From Planctomycetaceae bacterium (GTDB lineage Bacteria > Planctomycetota > Planctomycetia > Pirellulales > Pirellulaceae): a DNA stretch of 64,000 nucleotides. The stretch spans positions 930,001-994,000 of the forward strand of contig JACKHM010000004.1 in NCBI GenBank assembly GCA_020638995.1. The letters run 5' to 3'. The first letter of the stretch is position 1, and each line of letters opens with the position of its first letter. A program made the translations under genes and the position numbers. This document shows positions 52,276 to 61,046 of this stretch, piece by piece. Under the pieces are notes generated by a model, which saw nothing but the letters and a program-made list of their open reading frames with translations, did no database searches and had not been told where the DNA came from.

Positions 52276-53490
52276 TCAATTTTTGACCGTACGGCTTGTC
52301 TCGTGCATCGATATGGCCGTGGCGGAGTGCGCAGAAGGGCATTTGTGATCGTAAGTATCACAGATTAGCCGTTCGTAGCCTTTCACCATGGTGTCAAGCG
52401 ACCAGTTCGCTTCGACGGTTGCGCGCCCGGCGGAGCCGAATGTTCGGACTAGCCCAGGATCGGCGAATAGCTTGATCCAGTGATTCGCCAATGCGTTCGC
52501 ATCGCCGGGCTTGACGAGATAGCCCGTACTCCCGTCGGCAACCGATTCGGCGACCGAACCGACGTCGGTGGAGACGACGGGAATCTCGCAGGCCAGCGCT
52601 TCCAGTATCGAGACGGGATTTGCTTCGTTGTGCGAGGTAAGCGAGAAGACGTCAAACGAGGATAGCACTTGAGGGACGTCGGAACGTGACCCCACAAAGT
52701 GCGTTGAACTTGCGACTCCGGCTTCGATGGCGAGTCGCTCCAATTTCGCTCGCTCTGGGCCGTCGCCGACGATGATAAAGTGCGCGTCGGGGCGTTGCTT
52801 TGCCGTCAATGCCGCAGCGCGAAGAAATAGCGTGTGATTCTTTTCCGGCCGGAGTGCTGCGACGATGCCACACACCGGTGCGGCAGGTGGGATGCCCAGC
52901 TTTGTTTTTACCGCGAGCCCGCTGTCAGGTAGCGATCGAAAACGATAGGTATCAACTCCGTTTGGAATCAATGTCACCTTCTCGCTCGGAAATCGTTCGC
53001 GATCAATCATGTAGCGACGATGCGCGGACGCGACGGCGATGAATCCGTCCGTGATTGGCGTTAACATGCGATTCAAGCGACCCACACCGTCCGGCCAGCC
53101 GGTGGAATGGAGTGCCGACAAGATCACCGGCACTCCTTCCATCCAAGCGGCGAGCCTGCCCCAAAACATCTTGTCACCTGCCCCAACTGTGACAATCGCA
53201 TCTATGCGCTGCTCGTCGATCAGTTTTCTCATACGTCGAAGAATGCGATGATCGTACTTCGTTCGGATCACTCCGCTATGAACCACCACCTCATTTGCCG
53301 CGACCTCGCCAAGTGGTCCCATTTCTTTCAAGCAACATAGCTCTGGCAGAATCAGACCGCGATCCAACCTTTTCAAAAGATTCACCAGCAGAGTTTCCGC
53401 ACCTCCGATCGGCATACTCGTGATGACAAACATCGTCCGAAGTGGGCCGCGGTCGAGCCGTTGCGTGAGAGTTCGCTCTTTTTTGAACAT
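52276..53490 (-). CDS. Glycosyltransferase family 4-like (GT-B)
   Basis: A 404-residue GT-B enzyme. The N-terminal MFVITSMPIGGAETLLVNLLKRL is the acceptor-side Rossmann segment; the C-terminal half has VAALRPEKNHTLFLRAA, DAHFIIVGDGPERAKLE and the nucleotide-sugar motif EANPVSILEALACEIPVVST (E-x7-E). It transfers a sugar from an NDP-sugar to a growing glycan at the cytoplasmic membrane face. It is the last gene of a minus-strand exopolysaccharide operon, 12 bases after the flippase gene. Sugar specificity cannot be read. Confidence 0.93.
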   Translation of the reverse strand: MFKKERTLTQRLDRGPLRTMFVITSMPIGGAETLLVNLLKRLDRGLILPELCCLKEMGPLGEVAANEVVVHSGVIRTKYDHRILRRMRKLIDEQRIDAIVTVGAGDKMFWGRLAAWMEGVPVILSALHSTGWPDGVGRLNRMLTPITDGFIAVASAHRRYMIDRERFPSEKVTLIPNGVDTYRFRSLPDSGLAVKTKLGIPPAAPVCGIVAALRPEKNHTLFLRAAALTAKQRPDAHFIIVGDGPERAKLERLAIEAGVASSTHFVGSRSDVPQVLSSFDVFSLTSHNEANPVSILEALACEIPVVSTDVGSVAESVADGSTGYLVKPGDANALANHWIKLFADPGLVRTFGSAGRATVEANWSLDTMVKGYERLICDTYDHKCPSAHSATAISMHETSRTVKN

Positions 53491-53502
53491 GATATAGGTT
53501 CC

Positions 53503-55050
53503 TTAAGTCGCCGCGGACGCGCTCAGTCCGAGAGCCAGACGCCCGCGTTGAATTAAATCAGTAGAAACATCCACTAATTCTGTTCGCTCCGACGCATCCA
53601 ATAGCCAACCTTCACGATACGCAATAAAGCAAGCGAGGCTGGCGACTGCAACTGAATGCCAGCCGCCCAGGCAAAGAACGAGCGGCAGCAGGCTGCTGAA
53701 GATCACACCACGATCCCATCGCATACCGTTGATCCACCCCAAATAGTAAATCAAGGACAACGTGAGCGCGTTTGCCACTGCCGTTGCAATTACCACTCCG
53801 ACCAACCCCAAAATTGGAGCCAAGAGGAAGTTAAGAGCTATGTTGGAAACCAACCCGGCGGCAAAGGCGACACAACCGATGCGTGCGTTCTCCGCACAAA
53901 GCAAGTATTTATTGGCTACTGCGCCTATGGCGTACCAGACGTAGTAAATCAGTGTTCCCGGTAGCACTGCCAAGCCTGCATCGTACTTGCCTCGCAGTGC
54001 CCAAGTGAAGACGAGCGGAGCGGCCAACAACACGAACGCTGACCCGAATGTAAATGCAAGTGAGAGAAACTTGACTGCCTGGTTCAGTCGTCGGCACACC
54101 ACATCTTTTCGACCAGCTTCCCAATCCTTGATCAAGTGAGGTAGCAAACTCCCACCGAACATAAAGGCAACGGAGGCGAGCAGCAAAGGTACCACACGGC
54201 TTGAATAGTATTGGCCAACCATCGCGTCCGCAGTAATCGCATCGACATTCGAGAAGTGCTTGAGCATGAACTGGTCGGCCGCCTCGAACAGATTGCCCAC
54301 GAGGTTCGAGACCCACATCCAAGTGGCAAATGGCATTAACTGAGCCCACAGATCATAGGGGGCCAAGCGAGGTTCGTTTTTGGGCAAATCACGCCAAAAT
54401 CTTGCTAGAACAAATGCGCCTCCAACGGCGGCAATCAACGAGCCCACGCCGTAGGACGCGATGACGGCCTGCTCGCGCAGTGGCGTTAAACACAGCAAGC
54501 CAACACCGGTAATTGCAAAGCCAACACTGTTGATCACCTGGAGTAAAGAGACGATGCGAACCAACCGCATCGCGGTCAGCAACTCCATGATCGAATTGAA
54601 TGCCAGCACGGTTGATAAGGTTCCCGCCAACCACCATACGAGCTGCCATTGCTCACGATCTCCGAACAGCAACCAGGCCAGCGGTCGAGGAGAGGCCAGC
54701 ATCGCGATGATGGCAATTAGCGTTAGCAATCCCGATGCACTGATGGTGCGCCGAAGAAAAGCTCGTAGTTGGCCTTGTTGCCGGTACTTTTCCACATAGC
54801 GTCCGAACGAACCGGGGATTCCCAGCACGACGAAGGGCGCGGCAAGCAGAAGAAAGTTGTAGGAAAGTGACCAACGGCCTAGTTGCTCCGACTCTAACAT
54901 GTCACAAAAGAGAACATTTCTCGCGAGTCCAACTAGACGTTGCGTGCCCGCCAACAGGATCAAGACGACCATGCTTGCACGCAGTGAGTCGCCTCGATGC
55001 AGCGTGGGGACCGGTTGCTGGTCTGACGGTTGTATGGCCGAAGTGGACAT
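53503..55050 (-). CDS. Polysaccharide flippase (Wzx/MurJ-like)
   Basis: A 515-residue membrane protein with about 12-14 hydrophobic helices, of the oligosaccharide flippase/MVF group that moves lipid-linked oligosaccharides across the inner membrane. Features include a polar N-terminus of about 25 residues, LFCDMLESEQLGRWSLSYNFLLLAAPFVVLGIPGSFGRYV typical of the first helices, and paired helices with Gly/Pro-rich turns. Its start follows a 286-base gap after the deacetylase gene, and the glycosyltransferase gene follows 12 bases downstream. With a Wzy-like protein encoded divergently it suggests a Wzx/Wzy-type export route. Confidence 0.88.
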   Translation of the reverse strand: MSTSAIQPSDQQPVPTLHRGDSLRASMVVLILLAGTQRLVGLARNVLFCDMLESEQLGRWSLSYNFLLLAAPFVVLGIPGSFGRYVEKYRQQGQLRAFLRRTISASGLLTLIAIIAMLASPRPLAWLLFGDREQWQLVWWLAGTLSTVLAFNSIMELLTAMRLVRIVSLLQVINSVGFAITGVGLLCLTPLREQAVIASYGVGSLIAAVGGAFVLARFWRDLPKNEPRLAPYDLWAQLMPFATWMWVSNLVGNLFEAADQFMLKHFSNVDAITADAMVGQYYSSRVVPLLLASVAFMFGGSLLPHLIKDWEAGRKDVVCRRLNQAVKFLSLAFTFGSAFVLLAAPLVFTWALRGKYDAGLAVLPGTLIYYVWYAIGAVANKYLLCAENARIGCVAFAAGLVSNIALNFLLAPILGLVGVVIATAVANALTLSLIYYLGWINGMRWDRGVIFSSLLPLVLCLGGWHSVAVASLACFIAYREGWLLDASERTELVDVSTDLIQRGRLALGLSASAAT

Positions 55051-55336
55051 CGTTTTGTCAGTTGAACTCGCGATTGGCTGTTTCTTTGCGTCAAGGCCGA
55101 AGCGAAGGCTCCTGAAGCGGAATCAAAGGTGTAAAACACGCCTTCGCCCCGGCCCTGACACAAACTTAAGAAAGTCGAATGTTCTCGTTGGTTGTCAAAC
55201 TGCTTACATAAACTATGGCGTCGGTTACTAGCCCCTTGCGGCAGCCAAAAGTTGGCGTGCCAGTGCTTCCCGAGTTGAATTGCGGAGTGGGGCTATGTTG
55301 GCAGACCAGGAGGCATACAACCCGGCAACTTGGCTG

Positions 55337-56236
55337 TCACAAGGCATCACGCACACGTTGCACCTCTTTGCCGTGGTGATCTTTGGGATTCGGTAGTTCG
55401 TACAAATATCTCTCGATTCGAAGGACCTTGCGCGGATCGACCGTCAGCCAGTTTTTGAGCCGCAAAATCTCGGGATCCGCATGGATGCGCTGCAGATGAA
55501 ACGGGTCGTCGCCGGGTCGGTTGTATCCTCCGTACGCCGAACAGACGCCCGCAAAACCGGCTTCTTTCGCGATTCGAAATGCCACCGGATTCAAATTCTC
55601 ATGTAAGCCGTAGGGAAATGCAAAGTGTCGAATCTCGACACCTAGCTCGCGCTCCAGTGCGTCGCGGCCTCCGACAATTTCATCGCGCAGTCGTTCCTCG
55701 CAGGTGATCTTTCCCAGATCTGCGTGCGACCGCGTGTGGGCGCCGATTTCGACTCCCGCCGCTGCGAGCGAACGAAGTTGCTCTATAGAATTTGGTCGAA
55801 ATGGCGTTCCATCGGCGACGTCGTGCGGAAAAGGCTTGCCCTCCTGCGCCGAGCAACTTGTCACAAAGTAAGTGCAAGGTATCTTTCGCCCAATGAGCAA
55901 CGGAAGCGCGCGTTCACAGTTTTCCGCGTAGCCATCATCAAAGGTGATTGAAACGGATGCCCTGGTGTTGCCTTCGCGGATTCGACGCTGTGCCTCGTCC
56001 AGCGATACGAGATCAAAGTTGGCCTCTAGCCAGTCCACTTCCCGCTTAAACTGCGTGTTGGAAATCGTCCAATCGTTGAGTTTCCGATCAGCGACCCGAT
56101 GATAGTAGATCACCATCACCGGGGCCTTAGCGTTTCGAGCTGCCGACGCATTGATTAACATACGCCCTGGCAACGTCGCGTAATAATAAGCGCCGATCAA
56201 GCCGCCTCTCCAGGGTAGTGAAAACGTCGTCATCAT
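55337..56236 (-). CDS. Polysaccharide deacetylase (NodB domain)
   Basis: A 299-residue carbohydrate esterase family 4 protein. Motif 1 is SITFDDGYAEN (catalytic base and metal Asp, about 95-105). Motif 2 is EIGAHTRSHADLGK (the two metal His, about 172-185). Motif 3 is near RHFAFPYGLHENLNP (about 220-234). It removes N- or O-acetyl groups from a polysaccharide. A short hydrophobic N-terminus could tether it to the membrane. It lies 13 bases after the CelD/FemAB-like gene on the same strand. Modification of the nascent exopolysaccharide is the likely role. Confidence 0.92.
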   Translation of the reverse strand: MMTTFSLPWRGGLIGAYYYATLPGRMLINASAARNAKAPVMVIYYHRVADRKLNDWTISNTQFKREVDWLEANFDLVSLDEAQRRIREGNTRASVSITFDDGYAENCERALPLLIGRKIPCTYFVTSCSAQEGKPFPHDVADGTPFRPNSIEQLRSLAAAGVEIGAHTRSHADLGKITCEERLRDEIVGGRDALERELGVEIRHFAFPYGLHENLNPVAFRIAKEAGFAGVCSAYGGYNRPGDDPFHLQRIHADPEILRLKNWLTVDPRKVLRIERYLYELPNPKDHHGKEVQRVRDAL

Positions 56237-56249
56237 GTGTCCTGACTGT

Positions 56250-57374
56250 TTAGTGCATCCCGGTTAGAGTAAGACCACCCTTAACGAAGTTCTTCATGGC
56301 GGCGCCTGCCAGCCAAACGCCTTGACGGACTTGCGAGGCGGCTCTATTTGCAGAGACACGGAGATTTATCGTCGCGCGAGGTTCCGCTTTCCAATCCGCC
56401 TTGTAGGGTTCGTCGCCACGCAACAAGTCGTACGCATTGCGAGACGAGCTGATTGCGTTTCGAACTTGAGCCATGGTCATAAGGTGGCCTGGCGATTCAC
56501 CGCTTGCCATCGGATCGATGCCGCCTTGATAGCCATAGATGGTCTCGGTATCGACAAGGCAAAAGTCGACCGCTACCGGATGGCCGTCGAGTTCGATCCA
56601 TGACAGTTCGAGCATTCCAGCTGCGAATAAACGCGTTGAAACGGCTTTCATAAACGCAGCGAATTGCTTCGACGCAAAGCATCCCGCTTCGCCGAGACTG
56701 ATTCTTCGCTTCTGGTGCAAGTCGATGAATAGCACCATCGCTGAATCCAGCTCTTCCGGTGTTCCAGCCGTTTTGAAAACTAGTCGCCCCCGATCGAGAA
56801 CGTCACGCTGCAGCTTGCGAAATGCTTTGCGTCGATTCTTTGAGAGGCGAGCGTATACATCGTCCCACGAAGTCGGCAACGCCAGCTTCCAACAGTTGGG
56901 TCCAGGCTTGCGATGAACCCCGCAGCCTGCATCGGCGAGGGTTCCGATAAGTCTGGAAATGGCTACGTCGCTTGTTAGCACACAGCCTAGTTCCAGTAGA
57001 TCCCACTGATGTTCGTGCGAGGCGTTTCGACCACCTGCATCGATCATCCAGCTCGCAATTGCATCGAGGACGGCGTCTTCGTGTGCGGCCGTTGATAGCA
57101 CCGTCACATAGTCCGTACAAACTTCGCCCGAACCAAGTAGCTGCAAGACACGACCTCGTGTCGCGCTGCGTTCGCAGAATAGCGGCAGAATTCCGACGAG
57201 CGCGCCGCAATCATCATGCACGGCGAGTATGTAGAGTTCGCGTCCAGCACCGTAGTGGTCCCACCATGTCGAAAGCCATTCCCAACTTCGGAAGGGGACG
57301 CCTTGCGTCAGCGTATTCCAGGTTGCGGAATACTGCTGCAGTTCGCCGGTCGTAGCGATTCTCCTGACTTGCAT
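56250..57374 (-). CDS. CelD/BcsL-type (FemAB-like) acyltransferase
   Basis: A 374-residue GNAT-like protein of the CelD/BcsL type found in exopolysaccharide loci. Blocks are WNTLTQGVPFRSWEWLSTWWDHYG (about 17-40), then LLELGCVLTSD, SKNRRKAFRKLQRDVLDRG, and VDFCLVDTETIYGYQGGIDPMASGESPGHLM in the second half. It probably acylates the polysaccharide or its lipid-linked precursor. The ATG at 57374 is chosen; a start at 57431 would add 19 residues. It is the first gene of the minus-strand operon and is divergent from the polymerase/ligase gene. Confidence 0.88.
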   Translation of the reverse strand: MQVRRIATTGELQQYSATWNTLTQGVPFRSWEWLSTWWDHYGAGRELYILAVHDDCGALVGILPLFCERSATRGRVLQLLGSGEVCTDYVTVLSTAAHEDAVLDAIASWMIDAGGRNASHEHQWDLLELGCVLTSDVAISRLIGTLADAGCGVHRKPGPNCWKLALPTSWDDVYARLSKNRRKAFRKLQRDVLDRGRLVFKTAGTPEELDSAMVLFIDLHQKRRISLGEAGCFASKQFAAFMKAVSTRLFAAGMLELSWIELDGHPVAVDFCLVDTETIYGYQGGIDPMASGESPGHLMTMAQVRNAISSSRNAYDLLRGDEPYKADWKAEPRATINLRVSANRAASQVRQGVWLAGAAMKNFVKGGLTLTGMH

Positions 57375-57729
57375 CGACTGAACTCGCGAAATGCACAAGA
57401 TGAAATGACTGAGCCCACAACTCTCGGTCACAAAACACGAGAAGCAAACCGACTTTGCATAACTTGCATTGATTCGCTGGGAGTTGTTTCATAATGACCA
57501 CGGCGTTGTATCAAGGCATCAAATATCGCCGTTGGCTGAGCCAGATATTCTGCGGCGGCTGTTTCCGTGACCTATCCTTTTCCGTAGACATGACGCCAAA
57601 GACCCACAGCAGCCTTCTCGCGGCGATCGCTTGTTTACACAGCTTCGTTTGGAACATAGAAGGCGCACCGGCGGGGGTAACCCCGCCGGTTTGTTTATCT
57701 AGAGAAGTAACTCCAGCCGAATTGCGAAC
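57375..57729. other. Divergent promoter region of the exopolysaccharide locus
   Basis: These 355 bases separate the two divergent exopolysaccharide units and should carry both promoters. A strong plus-strand hairpin is at 57667-57690. A 79-codon plus frame at 57494 has no signal or domain. I saw no clear operator or -35/-10 pair. Confidence 0.5.
57667..57690 (+). terminator. Intrinsic terminator or attenuator hairpin upstream of the polymerase/ligase gene
   Basis: A perfect 10-bp GC-rich stem (ACCGGCGGGG/CCCCGCCGGT) is capped by a GTAA tetraloop of GNRA type and followed by TTGTTTAT on the plus strand. It sits 40 bases before the ATG at 57730 with no plus-strand gene upstream to terminate, so it most likely acts as a leader attenuator of the polymerase/ligase transcript. 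On the minus strand no T tract follows. Confidence 0.65.
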
Positions 57730-59124
57730 ATGACGCCGATCATCGCTATCGCCGGTATTGCTGGTATCGTGTGGGCGGTCGTTCTGTTTCGTTATGGTGA
57801 TCTCATCGCAGGCTGTCTGGCCGTGTTGCTCGTCGGAAGCGTCTTCGGTCACGCGTTCTTTCATGTTGCGCTGATCACGGCAGATCGACTGTTGATCGGC
57901 GGTTTGATCGCCGCGTATGTCATTTATCGCCGTCTGGATTTGGCTGATCCCAAGCCGCTGGAAAAGAGTGACCTTGCTGTCTTTCTCTTGATCGTTGTAC
58001 TCGGCGCAAGCACGATGGCGGGCAATTGGAAACTTGACGGTGCACAGCCGCTTGCCACTTTTCTGTTTTTCTTTTGCCTGCCCGTCATTCTCTACTGGAT
58101 CGGGCGGCAGGCGAAACTCACAGAGCGGTCGCTGCTCACGATTTTTGGATTCTTGGCGGTCTTCGCTGTATATCTTTCGGTCACCGCGTTCGCGGAAACG
58201 CGTCAAATGTGGTCCCTTGTCTTTCCGAAGTACATCGCCTCACCAGATTATGCCGAGTTTTTTGGCCGAGGTCGCGGCCCGTACTTGAATCCAGTTGGAT
58301 GCGGCCTCTACATGAGCGCGGGATTGTTCGGTGTCGTCCAGTTCTGGCCCAGGTGTCGTCTCTTTGGACGGGGTGTCCTTGCAGCGACCGTCTGTGTAAT
58401 TCTGCTTGGCGTGTATTGCACACTAACGAGAAGCGTGTGGCTGGGGGCAGGCGCAGGTTTGGTCATGATTGTCGGGTTATCGGTCCCCAAATCTTGGCGG
58501 GTGCCGATGTTGACCGCGGTTTTGCTCGCTGCGACGACGGTTGTCATTGCGAAGCGCGACAAACTGAACGCTTTCAAACGCGACAAAGAGGTTAGCGTCA
58601 AGGACATGTCCGAGTCAGCGTCGTTACGGCCGATCCTTGCGACGGTCGCCTGGAAAATGTTCCAGGACTATCCGCTGTTCGGTTGTGGTTTTGGGCAATA
58701 CAAGGAATGCGACATCGAGTATCTGCAACTAGTTGTCGGCGAACTCAATCTCGAAAAGGCGCGACCTTACCATCAACACAATGTCTTCCTGGCAATACTT
58801 TCGCAAACTGGAATGCTTGGGTTCGGCACGTGGATGATCATGCTCGGACTTTGGACACGCAACGCATGGTCGTTGTGGAGCAGCCGCGGGGCACCGCTGT
58901 GGGCAAGGCAACATGCTTTGTTGCTGCTCGCCCTACTTTCGGCTTACACAATCAACGGAATGTTCCACGACGTCGGAATCATTTCGATGGTAAACATGCT
59001 GTTGTTTTTTGTTGCCGGAGTCAGTCAGGGTTTGTCACCGCACATGCACGGTGCGAAATCTGCTGGTGCGGCGCCCCGAGCGGCAGATCATCGTGCCAGT
59101 CAGCTGGCGGGAGTATCGATATGA
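57730..59124 (+). CDS. O-antigen ligase/polymerase-like membrane protein (Wzy/WaaL type)
   Basis: A 464-residue polytopic protein with about 10-12 hydrophobic helices and a large periplasmic loop. The loop carries the family motif near residues 305-360 (PLFGCGFGQYKEC, then YHQHNVFLAILSQTGMLGFG, with the HxxxN pattern). These proteins polymerise repeat units or ligate glycans to a lipid acceptor at the periplasmic face. Context (flippase, glycosyltransferases, deacetylase) favours a polymerase role. The ATG at 57730 is 40 bases after a strong hairpin. The TagA-type glycosyltransferase follows 22 bases downstream. The overlapping 231-codon frame on the other strand is a shadow. Confidence 0.9.
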   Translation: MTPIIAIAGIAGIVWAVVLFRYGDLIAGCLAVLLVGSVFGHAFFHVALITADRLLIGGLIAAYVIYRRLDLADPKPLEKSDLAVFLLIVVLGASTMAGNWKLDGAQPLATFLFFFCLPVILYWIGRQAKLTERSLLTIFGFLAVFAVYLSVTAFAETRQMWSLVFPKYIASPDYAEFFGRGRGPYLNPVGCGLYMSAGLFGVVQFWPRCRLFGRGVLAATVCVILLGVYCTLTRSVWLGAGAGLVMIVGLSVPKSWRVPMLTAVLLAATTVVIAKRDKLNAFKRDKEVSVKDMSESASLRPILATVAWKMFQDYPLFGCGFGQYKECDIEYLQLVVGELNLEKARPYHQHNVFLAILSQTGMLGFGTWMIMLGLWTRNAWSLWSSRGAPLWARQHALLLLALLSAYTINGMFHDVGIISMVNMLLFFVAGVSQGLSPHMHGAKSAGAAPRAADHRASQLAGVSI

Positions 59125-59146
59125 AAGAAAGTACAAAGAGCTAGAC

Positions 59147-59962
59147 ATGGTAGCGACTCTAGAACATGAACCCCGAGCTACACACGACGACTGGCCGCGA
59201 GTCCGTTTGTTCGGTGTCAACATGGACGTCTTGGATATGAGCAGCACATTGAAGATTATTCAAAGCTGGACGGCAGCACCGTTTGATCGGTGTCGTTATG
59301 TTGTCACTCCCAACGTCGACCACACGGTACTGCTACAGGACCGGCGAGATCTGCGGGATGCATACCATGACGCAGATCTGGTTTTGGCCGACGGTTGGCC
59401 CGTTGTCGCGGCTTCACGCATCGTAGGCAAGCCGTTGCCCGAACGCGTCGCCGGCTCAGACCTCGTCCCTCGACTGTTGGCAGCTGGCTTGGCATCTCAA
59501 CCACTACGAGTGTTTCTTCTGGGCGCGGCCCCAGGAGTCGGCGAGAAGGCTGCCCGGAACATACATCGTCGATACGATGGCGTCGACGTCGTCGGCGTGC
59601 ATAGCCCGCCATTGGGATTTGAGAATCGAGAGGAAGAGAGCAACCGTATCCTCTACTTGGTGGGACAAACGCAGCCGGACATCCTTGTCGTGGGCTTGGG
59701 CGCTCCGAAGCAGGAGCTATGGGTGCACGCTCATCGCGACCAGCTCAAGGCGAAGGTCGCGCTTTGTGTTGGTGCGACGATCGACTTCATAGCTGGCGAA
59801 AAGTCTCGCGCGCCACGCTGGCTCCAGAGGCTTGGCCTCGAGTGGCTGCATCGTATTCTCAGCGAACCCCGCCGACTGGCGAAACGCTATGCTCATGATG
59901 CGAGCGTGTTTCCTGGCATTGTCTGGCGTGAATGGCGGGACAAGGGTCTAGCGACGCGTTGA
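59147..59962 (+). CDS. WecG/TagA/CpsF-family glycosyltransferase
   Basis: A 271-residue GT26 enzyme. Family blocks are FGVNMDVLDM (about 19-28), VVTPNVDHTVLLQD (about 54-67), LVLADGWPVVAASRI with the catalytic-type Asp (about 80-95), and PDILVVGLGAPKQELWVH (about 183-200). The C-terminal helical tail (RAPRWLQRLGLEWLHRILSEPRRLAKRY) is the membrane-associating appendage typical of the family. It adds the second sugar, often N-acetyl-mannosamine or its uronate, to an undecaprenyl-linked primer. The ATG at 59147 is chosen; an open frame runs back to 59009 across the end of the ligase gene. Confidence 0.92.
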   Translation: MVATLEHEPRATHDDWPRVRLFGVNMDVLDMSSTLKIIQSWTAAPFDRCRYVVTPNVDHTVLLQDRRDLRDAYHDADLVLADGWPVVAASRIVGKPLPERVAGSDLVPRLLAAGLASQPLRVFLLGAAPGVGEKAARNIHRRYDGVDVVGVHSPPLGFENREEESNRILYLVGQTQPDILVVGLGAPKQELWVHAHRDQLKAKVALCVGATIDFIAGEKSRAPRWLQRLGLEWLHRILSEPRRLAKRYAHDASVFPGIVWREWRDKGLATR

Positions 59963-60066
59963 TTACCCATTGCTAGGTTCTGCGTTACCGGCGTTCAGGA
60001 CCCGCCGGATCGGAACCGTCAACTAGCAATCCGTTGCCATTCGCAATTTCTCATCCAACGAAACAA

Positions 60067-60092
60067 GCCTCGCGGTGTTGGCACCACGAGGC
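60067..60092 (-). terminator. Intrinsic terminator of the Cys/His-rich lipoprotein gene
   Basis: On the minus strand an 11-bp stem (GCCTCGTGGTG/CACCGCGAGGC, with one U-G pair) closes a CCAA loop and is followed by TTGTTTCGTT. It lies 31 bases past the lipoprotein stop codon. On the plus strand the wobble pair becomes a C-A mismatch and there is no T tract, so the minus direction is favoured. Confidence 0.75.
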
Positions 60093-60122
60093 TCGTGCGT
60101 AAATCTAAATTAGCGACGCGTT

Positions 60123-60836
60123 TTAGCCTTCGCCTTCCTTGGCGGGAGCAGCTTCAGCGGCTGGTGCAGATTCTTCCGCTGCCTTCTCGACCGCTGGTGC
60201 AGCCTCTTCTGCGGCCTTCTCGGCGGCTGGTGCGGCTTCTTCGACCGCTTTTTCCGCTTCAGGTGCTGGCTCGGCAGGTTTCGTTTCTGCAGGAGCGGCT
60301 GCTTCGGCTGGTGCAGCTGCCTCGGCCGGTGCAGCGGGTTCAGCTCCTAGTTTGCAGCACAGCGGCGCACCTTTGTGCAGGCTGCAATTTGGACAGACTT
60401 CAGCGCCTTCTTTGCAGCAAGCCTCTGTTCCCGCAACTTGGCCACAAAGACCACAAAGCGCCTTACCAGCGAAGTCGCCTTCGATCTTGCAACACAGTTC
60501 CGAACCCTTGTGCAAACCGCAAGACTCACACTTTTCGTGGTCGGCATCGCACTTGTGCTCCGATCCCTTACCGAAACTATGGCCGCAGGTGCCACAGTAC
60601 ATCAGCGAGACCGGTGTGGTCTCGGCGGAAGCATGATCGTGGCCGTCATGGTCGTGACCTTCATGATCATGTCCATCGTGATCGTGGCCATCGTGATCGT
60701 GGCCATCGTGATCGGCATGATCGTGGGCACCCGTGGTATTGGACGAGCTGGCAACAGGCGGTGCGGCAGGCTTTGCACAACCCCAGATGGCGACTGCAAC
60801 CAATGTGATGGCAGCGAACAACATTCGATTCTTCAT
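60123..60836 (-). CDS. Cys/His-rich lipoprotein with Ala/Glu/Pro tail, putative metal-binding
   Basis: A 237-residue lipoprotein with signal peptide and lipid-attached Cys20 (IWGCAKP). Residues 37-68 are a His/Asp/Gly repeat (HDHDG units). Residues 81-161 hold four Cys-rich modules: CGTCGHSFGKGSEHKC, CESCGLHKGSELCC, CGLCGQVAGTEACC and CPNCSLHKGAPLCC, 15 cysteines in all. From about 165 the chain is a low-complexity Ala/Glu/Pro/Lys tail. The His region and paired CxxC knuckles suggest binding of zinc, copper or nickel outside the cytoplasm; the tail could span the cell wall. I do not know a named family for the whole. It is a single gene with its own terminator. Confidence 0.85.
   Translation of the reverse strand: MKNRMLFAAITLVAVAIWGCAKPAAPPVASSSNTTGAHDHADHDGHDHDGHDHDGHDHEGHDHDGHDHASAETTPVSLMYCGTCGHSFGKGSEHKCDADHEKCESCGLHKGSELCCKIEGDFAGKALCGLCGQVAGTEACCKEGAEVCPNCSLHKGAPLCCKLGAEPAAPAEAAAPAEAAAPAETKPAEPAPEAEKAVEEAAPAAEKAAEEAAPAVEKAAEESAPAAEAAPAKEGEG
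60126..60344 (-). repeat. Ala/Glu/Pro-rich coding repeat
   Basis: Residues 165-237 of the lipoprotein consist of AEAAAPAEAAAP and AEKAAEEAAPA units. The DNA shows tandem imperfect 12-30-base repeats of GCTGGTGCAG/GCCTTCTCGG type on the plus strand. Such repeats allow slippage, so tail length may vary between strains. Confidence 0.7.
60633..60725 (-). repeat. His/Asp-rich coding repeat
   Basis: Residues 38-68 of the lipoprotein are encoded by repeats of a 15-base unit (TGGCCATCGTGATCG on the plus strand), giving HDHDG units with a single HDHEG variant. The unit resembles the His-rich loops of zinc and nickel transporters and chaperones. Confidence 0.8.
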
Positions 60837-61046
60837 GATTCAAAACTCCTGTTTTCAGTTGTAACCAGACCTGAGGGGCACGAATTACCTGCTCATACTA
60901 CTAGCTGAAGGGGCAAAGGGTCAAAGGGGGCGGCGATAATACTTTCCACTTTGAAGTCAGCGTTTTCCCTAGAACATCGATGATACGCACTTTGGTGCTG
61001 TCACCGAGAATGACCCGCTCCAGCCCAAATCTATTCCCGCCCACAA

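Noticed and set aside
57511..58206. 231-codon charged minus-strand frame
   Set aside because: It is antisense to the start of a clear polytopic membrane protein; its Lys/Arg/Asp-rich composition is what antisense of hydrophobic codons gives.
60633..60725. Non-coding DNA repeat
   Set aside because: The 15-base units are in frame and explained by the HDHDG coding repeat.
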